A stretch of 64,000 bases of DNA from Bacteroidales bacterium. GTDB lineage: Bacteria > Bacteroidota > Bacteroidia > Bacteroidales > Muribaculaceae. The stretch covers positions 1 to 64,000 of the forward strand of contig CAAGDX010000008.1 of assembly GCA_900768685.1 (NCBI GenBank), given 5' to 3'. This document shows, piece after piece, positions 27,617 to 36,752 of the stretch. Each line of letters opens with the position of its first letter. Positions within the stretch are counted from its first letter, which is position 1. A program made the position numbers and the translations under genes. Under the pieces are notes generated by a model, which was given only the letters and a program-made list of their open reading frames with translations, had not been told where the DNA came from and ran no database searches.

Positions 27617-27650
27617 ATATCGGAGATGTCTTGCATGGCATCTCCGATAT
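27617..27650 (-). terminator. Terminator downstream of gyrB
   Basis: A 12-bp stem (ATATCGGAGATG / CATCTCCGATAT) with a 10-nt loop is followed on the minus strand by a TTTTTT run. Confidence 0.85.
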
Positions 27651-27662
27651 TATATAAGAATG

Positions 27663-29591
27663 TTATGCGTCGATATTTGCGTAGTTTGCGTTAGCTTCAA
27701 TAAAGTCACGTCTCGGACCAACGTCTTCACCCATGAGCATAGAGAAGATTCTGTCTGCTTCAGCGGCATCGTTGATATTAACTTGCTTCAGAAGTCGGTG
27801 TTCCGGTGACATTGTGGTGTAACGAAGTTCTTCTGCACTCATTTCACCAAGACCTTTGTATCGCTGAACGGTGGTGTTTGCACCATTCTTTTCAATGAAA
27901 GCCTGCACTTGCTGGTCTGTCCAGCAGTATTCTTCCACTTTTCCGCGTTTGCATTTATACAGCGGCGGAGTTGCGATATAAAGGTATCCGTTTTCAATAA
28001 TCGGTCTCATGCGGCGGAAGAAGAAAGTCATAAGCAGAGTAGCGATGTGGCTACCATCGACATCGGCATCGGTCATGATTATGATTTTGTGGTAAGCAAG
28101 TTTGGAGAGGTTTGCTTCTTTGGGGTCTTCCTCCGTACCGATAGTTACACGGAGTGCACGGAACATATTTGTGATTTCTTCGTTGTCGAAAATTTTGTGG
28201 TCCATAGCTTTTTCCACGTTTAGGATTTTACCTCTAAGTGGCAGAATGGCTTGGAATGTACGGTCACGACCTTGTTTAGCAGTACCACCTGCAGAGTCAC
28301 CCTCGACGATGAAGAGTTCGCAATCTTCTGCCGTTCTGCTTGAGCAGTCTGCAAGTTTTCCGGGCAGACCACCACCGCAGAGAGGAGATTTTCTCTGTAC
28401 TTTCTGGCGAGCATTGTATGCGGCGTGTCGTGCTTGTGCTGCGAGGATAACTTTTTCCACGATGAGTTTTGCTTGGCGTGGATTCTCCTCAAGATAAACG
28501 CTGAGAGCTTCGCTTACGGCAGCCTGAACGGCACCTGCCACTTCACTGTTACCGAGTTTTGTTTTAGTTTGACCTTCAAACTGCGGTTCCATCACTTTTA
28601 CGGAAACCACAGCTGTAAGTCCTTCGCGGAAGTCGTCACCTGTGATTTCAACTTTTGCTTTTTCAAGCATTTTGTTGTCCTCGGCATATTTTTTGAGGGT
28701 AGTGGTGAGTCCGCGGCGGAAACCTGTGAGGTGTGTACCGCCTTCAATAGTATTAATGTTGTTTACGAAAGAGTAAACATTTTCATTGAAAGCGTTATTA
28801 TATGTGAGAGCCACTTCTACGGGTACACCTTGGCTTTCTTTGTTCAAGTGTATTACGTCATCAATAAGTGATTCCTTGTTTGAGTCTATATACTGAACAA
28901 ATTCGCGGAGACCTGTTTCAGAGTGGAATACTTCCTTGTGCGGGTTTCCGTTTTCGTCAAGGTTTCTAAGGTCCGTGAGAGTAAGTGTGATACCTGCGTT
29001 AAGGTATGCAAGGTCACGGAGTCTTGTAGCGAGAGTGGAGTAGTCATACACTCTGACGGTGAAAATTGAATCGTCAGGCAGGAATGTGATGCAAGTGCCG
29101 GTATGGTCACTGTCGCCAACCACTTTCAGTTCTGTTGTGGGTTTTCCGTAAGCGTATTCCTGGACGTATGCTTTTCCGTTTCGGTGAATTTCAGCACGGA
29201 GGTATTTGGAAAGGGCATTTACACAGGAAACACCCACGCCGTGGAGACCGCCGGAAACTTTGTATGAACCTTTATCGAATTTACCGCCGGCGTGAAGCAC
29301 GGTGAGAACTACTTCAAGTGCACTTTTGTGTTCTTTTTCGTGCATATCCACAGGGATACCGCGACCGTCGTCAACAACAGTGATGCTGTTGTCTGCGTTT
29401 ATTGTAACATTTATTGTTTTAGCGAATCCTGCAAGAGCCTCGTCGATAGAGTTATCCACTACTTCATAAACGAGGTGATGCAAACCTTTGGCGCTGATGT
29501 CGCCGATATACATTGCAGGACGTTTACGTACAGCCTCCAAGCCCTCAAGGACTTGGATATTACTGGCGCTATATTCTTCTTCTTGTGCCAT
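27663..29591 (-). CDS. gyrB: DNA gyrase subunit B
   Basis: This 642-aa protein has a GHKL ATPase domain (EVVDNSIDEALAG, VVDDGRGIPV, GGLHGVGVS), a transducer domain, and a TOPRIM domain with EGDSAGG near residue 420 and the DxD MTDADVDGSH near 500. The C-terminal tail has the GyrB RRDFIEANA motif. Length and motifs favour GyrB over ParE. It has its own consensus promoter and terminator. Confidence 0.94.
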   Translation of the reverse strand: MAQEEEYSASNIQVLEGLEAVRKRPAMYIGDISAKGLHHLVYEVVDNSIDEALAGFAKTINVTINADNSITVVDDGRGIPVDMHEKEHKSALEVVLTVLHAGGKFDKGSYKVSGGLHGVGVSCVNALSKYLRAEIHRNGKAYVQEYAYGKPTTELKVVGDSDHTGTCITFLPDDSIFTVRVYDYSTLATRLRDLAYLNAGITLTLTDLRNLDENGNPHKEVFHSETGLREFVQYIDSNKESLIDDVIHLNKESQGVPVEVALTYNNAFNENVYSFVNNINTIEGGTHLTGFRRGLTTTLKKYAEDNKMLEKAKVEITGDDFREGLTAVVSVKVMEPQFEGQTKTKLGNSEVAGAVQAAVSEALSVYLEENPRQAKLIVEKVILAAQARHAAYNARQKVQRKSPLCGGGLPGKLADCSSRTAEDCELFIVEGDSAGGTAKQGRDRTFQAILPLRGKILNVEKAMDHKIFDNEEITNMFRALRVTIGTEEDPKEANLSKLAYHKIIIMTDADVDGSHIATLLMTFFFRRMRPIIENGYLYIATPPLYKCKRGKVEEYCWTDQQVQAFIEKNGANTTVQRYKGLGEMSAEELRYTTMSPEHRLLKQVNINDAAEADRIFSMLMGEDVGPRRDFIEANANYANIDA

Positions 29592-29637
29592 TATTTATGT
29601 AACTTTTTTGTTTATTTCTCTTTTACGTTTTATCGTA

Positions 29638-29669
29638 CAAAGTTACGAATTTTTTATCAAACGGGCAAA
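29638..29669 (-). promoter_or_regulatory. gyrB: gyrB promoter
   Basis: On the minus strand TTTG (29666-29669) lies 20 bp upstream of TAACTTTG (29638-29645), an exact Bacteroidetes promoter. The 5' leader is about 40 nt. The rest of the 300-bp gyrB-mutA gap holds only AT-rich sequence and the mutA -7 element. Confidence 0.75.
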
Positions 29670-29759
29670 TAATTTTTGAGGTCATGGGAATTTTGAATTT
29701 TGCAAATAGTATTTAGCACTTTTTAACAGTTTTATCATATTATTTAGGTATTAAATTTT

Positions 29760-29767
29760 TACTTTTG
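29760..29767 (+). promoter_or_regulatory. mutA: -7 element upstream of mutA
   Basis: TACTTTTG matches TAnnTTTG, with an AT-rich leader of about 120 nt before mutA. No exact -33 element was seen. Confidence 0.4.
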
Positions 29768-29891
29768 TAGTGAAATTACGGAATGAAGTGAGCATTTCGC
29801 TGTTAGAGAATTGTGAAATTGTAAGCTTTATTACGCAAATTGTTTTGAATTTACACCAAATTTCTAATACAAATAATATTTTTTCTAAATC

Positions 29892-31733
29892 ATGGCAGAA
29901 AAGAAAGAAAAATTGTTTGACCAGTTTCCGCCGATTTCCACAGAGGAATGGCGTGCAAAGGTTGACGCTGACTTAAAAGGCGTACCTTTTGAAAAAAAAT
30001 TGGTCTGGCGAACAAATGAAGGTTTCAATGTTCAGCCGATGTATCGTCTTGAAGACATTGAAGGCCTCAAAACCACAAATTCACTTCCGGGTGAATATCC
30101 TTACGTAAGAGGTACACGTACTGACAACAATTGGCTTACTCGCCAGGAAATCACACCTGCAGACCCTGCTGAAGCAAACAAAGTTGCACAGGAAGTAGTG
30201 ACTAAAGGTGTCAATTCTCTTGGTTTCAAGGTTGAAGAGCCATCACTTGAAGCAGTTCAAACTCTCCTCCATGGTATAAACCTTGCAGAAGTTGAAGTAA
30301 ACTTCAATACTTGCCCTAACAAGGCAGTAGCTCTTGCAAAAGCACTCGTTGAATACATCAAGAAAGAAGGTGCTGAAGAGACTTTCCACGGTTCTATCGA
30401 CTTTAACCCGCTCCGCCCGTCACTCCGTCACGGACGTGAACTTTCCGGTGACATCGTAGCAACTGCAAAAGAACTTTTAGAAGCAGTAAAAGACATCAAA
30501 CGTCTCCGCGTGCTTGCAGTGGACAGCGTAATGCTCAATACTGCCGGTGCTTATATCTATCAGGAACTCGGCTATGCTCTTGCATGGGGTGCTGAATGGC
30601 TCACATTGCTCACAGATGCAGGTCTGAAGGCAGAAGAAGTTGCTTGCCGCATCAAGTTCAATATGGGTATTTCATCAAATTACTTTATGGAACTTGCAAA
30701 ATTCCGTGCTGCACGTATGCTCTGGGCACAAATCGTACAGCAATACAATCCGGAATGTAAATGTGCTTGCAAAATGCACGTACACGCTGCAACTTCCAAG
30801 TTCAACCAGTCACTCTTTGATGCTCACGTGAACCTTCTCCGTTCACAAACAGAAACAATGTCTGCAGCACTTGCAGGTGTTGACTCCATCACAGTAGTTC
30901 CTTTTGATACTCCATATAAAACTCCGGATGCGTTCTCAGAACGTATTGCACGCAACCAGCAGTTCCTCCTCAAGGAAGAATCACACCTTGACAAGGTTGT
31001 TGACCCGGCAGGTGGTTCATACTACGTTGAAACACTCACTGTTTCTATCGCACAGGAAGCATGGAAACTCTTCCTTGACGTAGAAGAAAAAGGTGGTTTC
31101 TTCACACTCGTTGGCGAAGGTGCAGTTCAAGCCGCTGTTAACGAATCAAGCAAGAAACGCCACGCAGACATGGCTCGCCGCAAAGAAATTCTCCTTGGTA
31201 CAAACCAGTACCCGAATTTCAATGAAATGGCAGCAGACAAGATTGAAGAAAAAGCATGCTGCAAATGTTGCTCCGGTGAAAAAACGGAAAAAGCACTCTG
31301 CATGGATCGTCAGGCAAGTGACTTTGAAGCGCTCCGTCTTGCAACAGAACGTGCTGCAAACCGTCCAAAAGTGTTTATGCTCACAATAGGTAACCTTGCA
31401 ATGCGTCTTGCACGTGCACAGTTCTCAAGCAACTTCTTTGGATGTGCAGGATATGAAATCATAGACAATATCGGTTTTGAAACCGTACAGGCAGGTATTG
31501 ATGCGGCAATGGAGAAGAATGCAGACGTAGTTGTTCTCTGCTCTTCAGATGACGAATATGCAACATTTGCTCCTGAAGCATACGAACTCCTTGCAGGACG
31601 TGCGGAATTTGTAGTTGCAGGTGCACCGGCATGTATGGAAGAACTTCAGGCAAAAGGTATTACAAACTTTATCCACGTACGTAGCAACGTGCTTGAAACA
31701 CTTCAGGCATTTAACGCCAAACTTTTAAAATAA
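29892..31733 (+). CDS. mutA: Methylmalonyl-CoA mutase small (beta) subunit
   Basis: This 613-aa partner of MutB has the mutase TIM-barrel fold (FNMGISSNYFMELAKFRAARMLW; VDPAGGSYYVE) and a degenerate C-terminal cobalamin-like domain without the DxHxxG motif, as expected for the non-catalytic subunit. Two cysteine clusters are unusual: CKCAC at residues 289-293 and CCKCC at 456-460, with another Cys at 470. The gene is 9 bp upstream of mutB. Codons are those of a highly expressed gene. Confidence 0.93.
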   Translation: MAEKKEKLFDQFPPISTEEWRAKVDADLKGVPFEKKLVWRTNEGFNVQPMYRLEDIEGLKTTNSLPGEYPYVRGTRTDNNWLTRQEITPADPAEANKVAQEVVTKGVNSLGFKVEEPSLEAVQTLLHGINLAEVEVNFNTCPNKAVALAKALVEYIKKEGAEETFHGSIDFNPLRPSLRHGRELSGDIVATAKELLEAVKDIKRLRVLAVDSVMLNTAGAYIYQELGYALAWGAEWLTLLTDAGLKAEEVACRIKFNMGISSNYFMELAKFRAARMLWAQIVQQYNPECKCACKMHVHAATSKFNQSLFDAHVNLLRSQTETMSAALAGVDSITVVPFDTPYKTPDAFSERIARNQQFLLKEESHLDKVVDPAGGSYYVETLTVSIAQEAWKLFLDVEEKGGFFTLVGEGAVQAAVNESSKKRHADMARRKEILLGTNQYPNFNEMAADKIEEKACCKCCSGEKTEKALCMDRQASDFEALRLATERAANRPKVFMLTIGNLAMRLARAQFSSNFFGCAGYEIIDNIGFETVQAGIDAAMEKNADVVVLCSSDDEYATFAPEAYELLAGRAEFVVAGAPACMEELQAKGITNFIHVRSNVLETLQAFNAKLLK

Positions 31734-31742
31734 TATCGAATT

Positions 31743-33875
31743 ATGAAACCGAATTTTAAGAATATAGATATTACTGCAGATGCTTTTAATGCTCCAAAAG
31801 CATCCGTTCCTGCAGGAGAAGAATGGCTTACACCTGAACTTATACCGGTAAAGCCTATTTATACTAAAGATGACCTCCAGGGCATGGAGCATCTGAACTA
31901 TGTAGCAGGTATTCCACCGTTCTTGCGTGGTCCGTACAGCGGTATGTATGCAATGCGTCCATGGACTATTCGCCAGTACGCAGGATTCTCTACAGCAGCA
32001 GAATCAAATGCATTCTATCGTCGTAACCTTGCTTCCGGTCAGAAAGGTCTTTCAGTTGCATTTGACCTTGCAACACACCGCGGTTATGATGCAGACCACA
32101 CACGTGTAGTTGGTGACGTTGGTAAAGCCGGTGTTTCCATCTGCTCACTGGAAGATATGAAAGTGCTTTTTGATGGTATTCCATTGAACAAGATGTCCGT
32201 TTCCATGACAATGAACGGAGCTGTGCTTCCTGTGCTTGCATTCTACATCAATGCAGGTCTTGAACAGGGTGCAAAACTTGATGAAATGGCAGGTACTATC
32301 CAGAATGATATCCTCAAAGAATTCATGGTGCGTAACACATATATTTATCCACCTGAATTCTCTATGCGTATTATCGCAGATATCTTTGAATATACTTCAC
32401 AAAACATGCCTAAGTTCAACTCAATATCAATTTCCGGCTACCACATGCAGGAAGCAGGTGCAACATGCGATATTGAGCTTGCTTACACTCTTGCCGACGG
32501 TCTTGAATACCTCCGTGCAGGTGTAAACGCAGGTATGGATATAGACGCATTCGCTCCGCGTCTTTCATTCTTCTGGGCTATCGGTATGAACTTCTTTATG
32601 GAAATTGCAAAGATGCGTGCAGCACGTATGCTCTGGGCAAAAATCGTGAAACAGTTCAACCCGAAAAACCCGAAATCACTTGCTCTCCGTACTCACTCAC
32701 AAACTTCAGGTTGGTCTCTTACAGAGCAAGACCCGTTCAACAACGTTGGTCGTACTTGTATTGAAGCTATGGGTGCCGCTCTCGGTCACACTCAGTCACT
32801 TCACACAAACGCACTTGACGAAGCTATCGCTCTTCCTACGGATTTCTCTGCACGTATTGCACGTAACACTCAGATTTACATCCAGGAAGAAACATACATC
32901 ACTAAGGAAATTGACCCATGGGCAGGTTCTTATTACGTAGAATCTCTCACAAACGAGATTGCTCACCGTGCTTGGGAACACATCCAGGAAATTGAAAAAC
33001 TTGGTGGTATGGCTAAGGCTATCGAAACAGGTCTTCCAAAACTCCGTATTGAGGAAGCTGCTGCACGTACCCAGGCTCGTATCGACTCAGGTCGTCAGAC
33101 AATCGTTGGTATCAACAAGTATCGTCTTGACCATGAAGACCCGATTGATATCCTTGAAATTGACAACACTGAAGTACGCAAAGAGCAGATTGAACGTCTT
33201 AACGACGTAAAAGCTCACCGCGATGAGGCTGCAGTGAAAGCTGCCCTTGAAGCAATCACAAAATGTGTTGAAACTAAGGAAGGAAACCTTCTTGACCTCG
33301 CAGTAAAAGCAGCTGGACTTCGTGCTACTCTTGGCGAAATCTCCGATGCTTGCGAGGCTGTAGTAGGTCGTTATAAAGCAGTAATCAGAACTATTTCAGG
33401 CGTGTATTCAAGTGAAACAAAAAATGACCCGGACTTTGTCAAGGCTCAAAAGATGTGCGAAGAATTCGTAAAACGCGAAGGTCGTCAGCCACGTATTATG
33501 ATTGCCAAGATGGGTCAGGACGGTCACGACCGTGGTGCAAAAGTTGTTGCAACCGGTTATGCAGACTGTGGCTTTGACGTGGATATGGGACCATTGTTCC
33601 AAACTCCGGCAGAAGCTGCACGTCAGGCAGTAGAAAACGACGTTCATATCCTTGGCGTTTCTTCACTCGCTGCAGGACATAAAACTCTTATTCCTCAGGT
33701 GATTGAAGAACTCAAGAAACTTGGACGCGAAGACATTATGGTAACAGCAGGTGGTGTTATTCCTGCTCAGGACTACGATTTCCTTTACAAAGCAGGCGTT
33801 GCTGCCATCTTTGGTCCGGGTACTCGTATTCCTGTTTCCGCTATCAAGATGCTTGAAATCTTAATGGCAGAATAA
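31743..33875 (+). CDS. mutB: Methylmalonyl-CoA mutase large (alpha) subunit
   Basis: This 710-aa catalytic subunit interconverts succinyl-CoA and (R)-methylmalonyl-CoA using adenosylcobalamin. The barrel residues include [11 protein letters not shown] and [13 protein letters not shown]. The cobalamin-binding domain has DGHDRG near residue 596 and GGVIPAQDY near 670. Here it probably runs from succinyl-CoA toward methylmalonyl-CoA, feeding Mce and the Mmd decarboxylase encoded at 47.5-52.1 kb. Confidence 0.96.
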   Translation: MKPNFKNIDITADAFNAPKASVPAGEEWLTPELIPVKPIYTKDDLQGMEHLNYVAGIPPFLRGPYSGMYAMRPWTIRQYAGFSTAAESNAFYRRNLASGQKGLSVAFDLATHRGYDADHTRVVGDVGKAGVSICSLEDMKVLFDGIPLNKMSVSMTMNGAVLPVLAFYINAGLEQGAKLDEMAGTIQNDILKEFMVRNTYIYPPEFSMRIIADIFEYTSQNMPKFNSISISGYHMQEAGATCDIELAYTLADGLEYLRAGVNAGMDIDAFAPRLSFFWAIGMNFFMEIAKMRAARMLWAKIVKQFNPKNPKSLALRTHSQTSGWSLTEQDPFNNVGRTCIEAMGAALGHTQSLHTNALDEAIALPTDFSARIARNTQIYIQEETYITKEIDPWAGSYYVESLTNEIAHRAWEHIQEIEKLGGMAKAIETGLPKLRIEEAAARTQARIDSGRQTIVGINKYRLDHEDPIDILEIDNTEVRKEQIERLNDVKAHRDEAAVKAALEAITKCVETKEGNLLDLAVKAAGLRATLGEISDACEAVVGRYKAVIRTISGVYSSETKNDPDFVKAQKMCEEFVKREGRQPRIMIAKMGQDGHDRGAKVVATGYADCGFDVDMGPLFQTPAEAARQAVENDVHILGVSSLAAGHKTLIPQVIEELKKLGREDIMVTAGGVIPAQDYDFLYKAGVAAIFGPGTRIPVSAIKMLEILMAE

Positions 33876-33900
33876 GAGTTCCCTTCATATAAATATCAGA

Positions 33901-33930
33901 AAGGCATCGCTTACGAGCGGTGCCTTTTTG
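33901..33930 (+). terminator. mutAB terminator
   Basis: GGCATCGCT (33903-33911) pairs over 9 bp with AGCGGTGCC (33916-33924) around a TACG loop and is followed by TTTTT. Confidence 0.92.
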
Positions 33931-33935
33931 GTTTT

Positions 33936-33977
33936 ATAGCTAATACTAATATAGTTAAAATAGCTAAAATAGCTATT
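33936..33977. repeat. Degenerate 9-bp tandem repeat, TAGCTA type (locus 3 of 3)
   Basis: ATAGCTAAT, a 6-bp interruption, then ATAGTTAAA, ATAGCTAAA and ATAGCTATT in 9-bp register. The block lies between the convergent ends of mutB and the MBOAT gene. Confidence 0.75.
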
Positions 33978-33979
33978 AC

Positions 33980-35458
33980 TTAGTATTGCAGATAAATAAA
34001 CGGGACGAGGTCTGAACTGCTTACTTGGATTATCACAAAGATTATTATGCTGAAAATTATGGCTTTAACGATAGTGCTGCAACGGGCGAAATTATATACG
34101 AGTGCATTGCTCACTTTTTGCGGTGTGAAGTGGAGAATCAAGCCTAATGCCATTACAATGATGATGGTGCTGTAGCCTGATATGATTTGCGATGCCACTT
34201 CCGGATGAAAGGCGGTGAAAATTTGAGTGAGCATTTCTCCCACTTTTTCCATAGACTCCGAGCGGAAAAACATAAAGCCGAAAGCCATAAATGTGAATGT
34301 GCAGATTACATTGAAAATATGGCGAATAATTCCTGTTTTTTCATGTTTTGGTATGTTCAAGAGTTTGCACCATATTTTGTGAGCAACGAGAAGCAATCCG
34401 TTCCATGCACCCCAGATTATATACATCCATGAAGCACCGTGCCAGAGTCCGCCCAGTGTCATGGTTATCATCAGGTTCATGTGTGAGCGGAGAGAGCCTT
34501 TTCTACTTCCGCCTAATGGAATGTATAGGTAGTCGCGAAGCCAAGTGGAAAGTGAGATATGCCAGCGATGCCAAAATTCCGTAGGACTTTGTGAGGCGAG
34601 AGGTGCATTGAAGTTTGCATCGAATTTATATCCAAGGAGGAGTGCTATTCCTATTGCGATATCTGAATAGCCGGAAAAGTCGCAGTAAAGTTGTAGTGTA
34701 AAGCCGTATGTGGCAATAAGATTTTCAAATCCGGTGTAGAGAGTAGGGTCATCAAATATTCTGTCCACGAAACCTCCGGAAATGTAATCGGCAATCACGG
34801 TTTTCTTCACAAGTCCACACATTATATAAAATAGTGCGGTTCCGATTTGTATTTCCGTGGGTTTGTGATTTCGTGCTATCTGCGGAAGAAGAGTTTTCGC
34901 TCTCACCACCGGTCCTGCAAGCAGCGGTGGAAAGAAAGTGAGGAAGAAAATGTAGTGCAGAGCGTTTGAGCAAGGTTTTATGGTGCCGCGATACACATCT
35001 ACTATATAACTGATTGAGCGAAAGCAGAAAAATGATATTCCGGCAGGGAGAATAATGTCAAACGGCGAAAAGTCAACGGAGAAAATTCCTGCAAAGGTTT
35101 CGCACAGCATATTGAAATACTTGAAGTACGTGAGCATACCCAAGTTTACGGCAACGTTCAGCCCAACAAGTGCTTTTTTTGCAGTGTCTGAGGTCAAACG
35201 GTAAAGAATTTGTGCAAGGACATAGTCGAAAACGCTTACCGCAACAAGGATTGTCACGCACATTCCGCTGCACTTGTAGTAAAAATAAAGCGAAAATAGA
35301 ATAGTGAAAATCAGGCGGACTGTCAGCCTGTTTTGCAGAGTTCTATAAACGGCGAAAAAGGCAGTAAACAGGATAAAGAACAGAGCAGTGTTGAATAGCA
35401 AAGGTCTTGCCGGGTCAAAGAGCAAATAATTCAATATGTTATTCAGAATGTCAGTCAT
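33980..35458 (-). CDS. MBOAT family O-acyltransferase (AlgI-like)
   Basis: This 492-aa protein has about ten membrane helices. The MBOAT core is TEFWHRWHISLSTWLRDY near residue 288, and the catalytic histidine is in GGLWHGASWMY near 325. AlgI-like proteins move acetyl groups across the membrane for O-acetylation of exported polysaccharides. It overlaps the SGNH hydrolase gene by 8 bp. The SGNH-SGNH-MBOAT grouping fits an O-acetylation machine in which SGNH proteins transfer the acetyl group outside. Confidence 0.9.
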   Translation of the reverse strand: MTDILNNILNYLLFDPARPLLFNTALFFILFTAFFAVYRTLQNRLTVRLIFTILFSLYFYYKCSGMCVTILVAVSVFDYVLAQILYRLTSDTAKKALVGLNVAVNLGMLTYFKYFNMLCETFAGIFSVDFSPFDIILPAGISFFCFRSISYIVDVYRGTIKPCSNALHYIFFLTFFPPLLAGPVVRAKTLLPQIARNHKPTEIQIGTALFYIMCGLVKKTVIADYISGGFVDRIFDDPTLYTGFENLIATYGFTLQLYCDFSGYSDIAIGIALLLGYKFDANFNAPLASQSPTEFWHRWHISLSTWLRDYLYIPLGGSRKGSLRSHMNLMITMTLGGLWHGASWMYIIWGAWNGLLLVAHKIWCKLLNIPKHEKTGIIRHIFNVICTFTFMAFGFMFFRSESMEKVGEMLTQIFTAFHPEVASQIISGYSTIIIVMALGLILHFTPQKVSNALVYNFARCSTIVKAIIFSIIIFVIIQVSSSDLVPFIYLQY

Positions 35459-36752
35459 ATTGATTAAGCGTATTTATGATTGCATTGTAAAAGAGGTCTC
35501 CGTAAAGGAGATAGCCCTTAAAAGAATTGTGTATTCTGTCGCGAGCCATAAGTCCGTTTTCAGCCCACTTTTTTGAAGCTTCTTTTCCACCTGCTACGGC
35601 GTAGAAATCATAGACGGGAATGGAATATTCGTCGGCGTATTTCAGAATTACGTCTCTCATCTGCTTTACTTTTTCATTAACAATGAGTGATGAACTTTTC
35701 ACCCTCCGTTTGCGACCTTTTCTTCTGCGATACGTGGTTTTTGATTTCTGACATTCCATGGGCGTTGTGAGCAGAATTTTTGCATTCGGATTATGACTTC
35801 TGATGTTGTAAATCATGTAATCGATATCCGCTTCAAGTTCACTGTCGCTGATTTTGCTGAAAGCCTCGTTTGTGCCAAAAGAGAGGATAATCAGATTCGG
35901 GCAAAACTGAGAGATGTCAAAACCTACGCTTTGCAGTTCGTTGTAAGTGGCAAAGGTTGCACCATTGTTTCCTATAGTGTGGTATTCAATTCCGGTGTTG
36001 CCATAGTGGAGTGAAGCACCGTAAATTGTGACTTGCTCCAGTGACATAAAGGAAATTTTTGCTGTTACAACGGGTTTGGATAGTAGAATATCCGTGTAAT
36101 AGTCTGTTTGTATTATGCAGGGATTCAAAATTATGTCTTCTTCATTTGCAACCATTGAAACTTCCGGCGGAATGGAAGCAAAAATGCGGATTTTGTCAAA
36201 TTTAGAGCCTTCCGGAAGTCGAGTGGTGACTGTGGATAGTGTAATGTCAAAAGTGGTGGACTGTGGAGTGAAAGCCGTTCCGGTGAATCCCATATCCGTG
36301 GTCCAGGGGCGTTTAAGCAGACGAGATGTGGCACAAGTGGCGGAAGTGGTGAAAACGTATGAGTATGGTTCGTTTGTTCCGCAAATCTTGAGCGGACAAA
36401 TAAGTCCTCGACCACCGTTGCCGAATTTTTCCTGGAGCAATTCACGTACGTGTCCCGTACCTACGTCTGCTTGCAAATGAGAGTCGCCGAGGTGAACAAT
36501 AGTGAATTTGTTTTCATCTGCTTTTTGCAGTGCGTCTTTTATGCAACTCCAATCATTGCCTTTAAGGTCTATGATGTTTTGCTCCAAGTTCAGGAAATCA
36601 TAAACGGAGAGGCTGTCAATGCTTGCGGATGTATCCGTGAGAATGACTTTTCCCTGTCGGATAGAAGCCTGATTATCGTCTTGAGCATGAGATATTGACG
36701 GGAATAAGGTGAGAACCAAGGCTATGATAATATGTTTTGTGATTTTCTTCAT
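35451..36752 (-). CDS. Secreted SGNH/GDSL hydrolase-like protein
   Basis: This 433-aa protein has a signal peptide (residues 1-23) and the SGNH blocks: VHLGDSH near 93 (block I), LSFGTNEA near 283 (block III) and DRIHNSFKG near 405 (block V). It is likely periplasmic. With the MBOAT partner it may act as an acetyltransferase or esterase on a surface glycan or peptidoglycan. It overlaps SGNH 2 by ATGA. Confidence 0.85.
   Translation of the reverse strand: MKKITKHIIIALVLTLFPSISHAQDDNQASIRQGKVILTDTSASIDSLSVYDFLNLEQNIIDLKGNDWSCIKDALQKADENKFTIVHLGDSHLQADVGTGHVRELLQEKFGNGGRGLICPLKICGTNEPYSYVFTTSATCATSRLLKRPWTTDMGFTGTAFTPQSTTFDITLSTVTTRLPEGSKFDKIRIFASIPPEVSMVANEEDIILNPCIIQTDYYTDILLSKPVVTAKISFMSLEQVTIYGASLHYGNTGIEYHTIGNNGATFATYNELQSVGFDISQFCPNLIILSFGTNEAFSKISDSELEADIDYMIYNIRSHNPNAKILLTTPMECQKSKTTYRRRKGRKRRVKSSSLIVNEKVKQMRDVILKYADEYSIPVYDFYAVAGGKEASKKWAENGLMARDRIHNSFKGYLLYGDLFYNAIINTLNQYD

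Noticed and set aside
29892..31733. MutA as an inactive pseudogene because it lacks the cobalamin motif
   Set aside because: Loss of the DxHxxG motif is normal for the small subunit of heterodimeric mutases.
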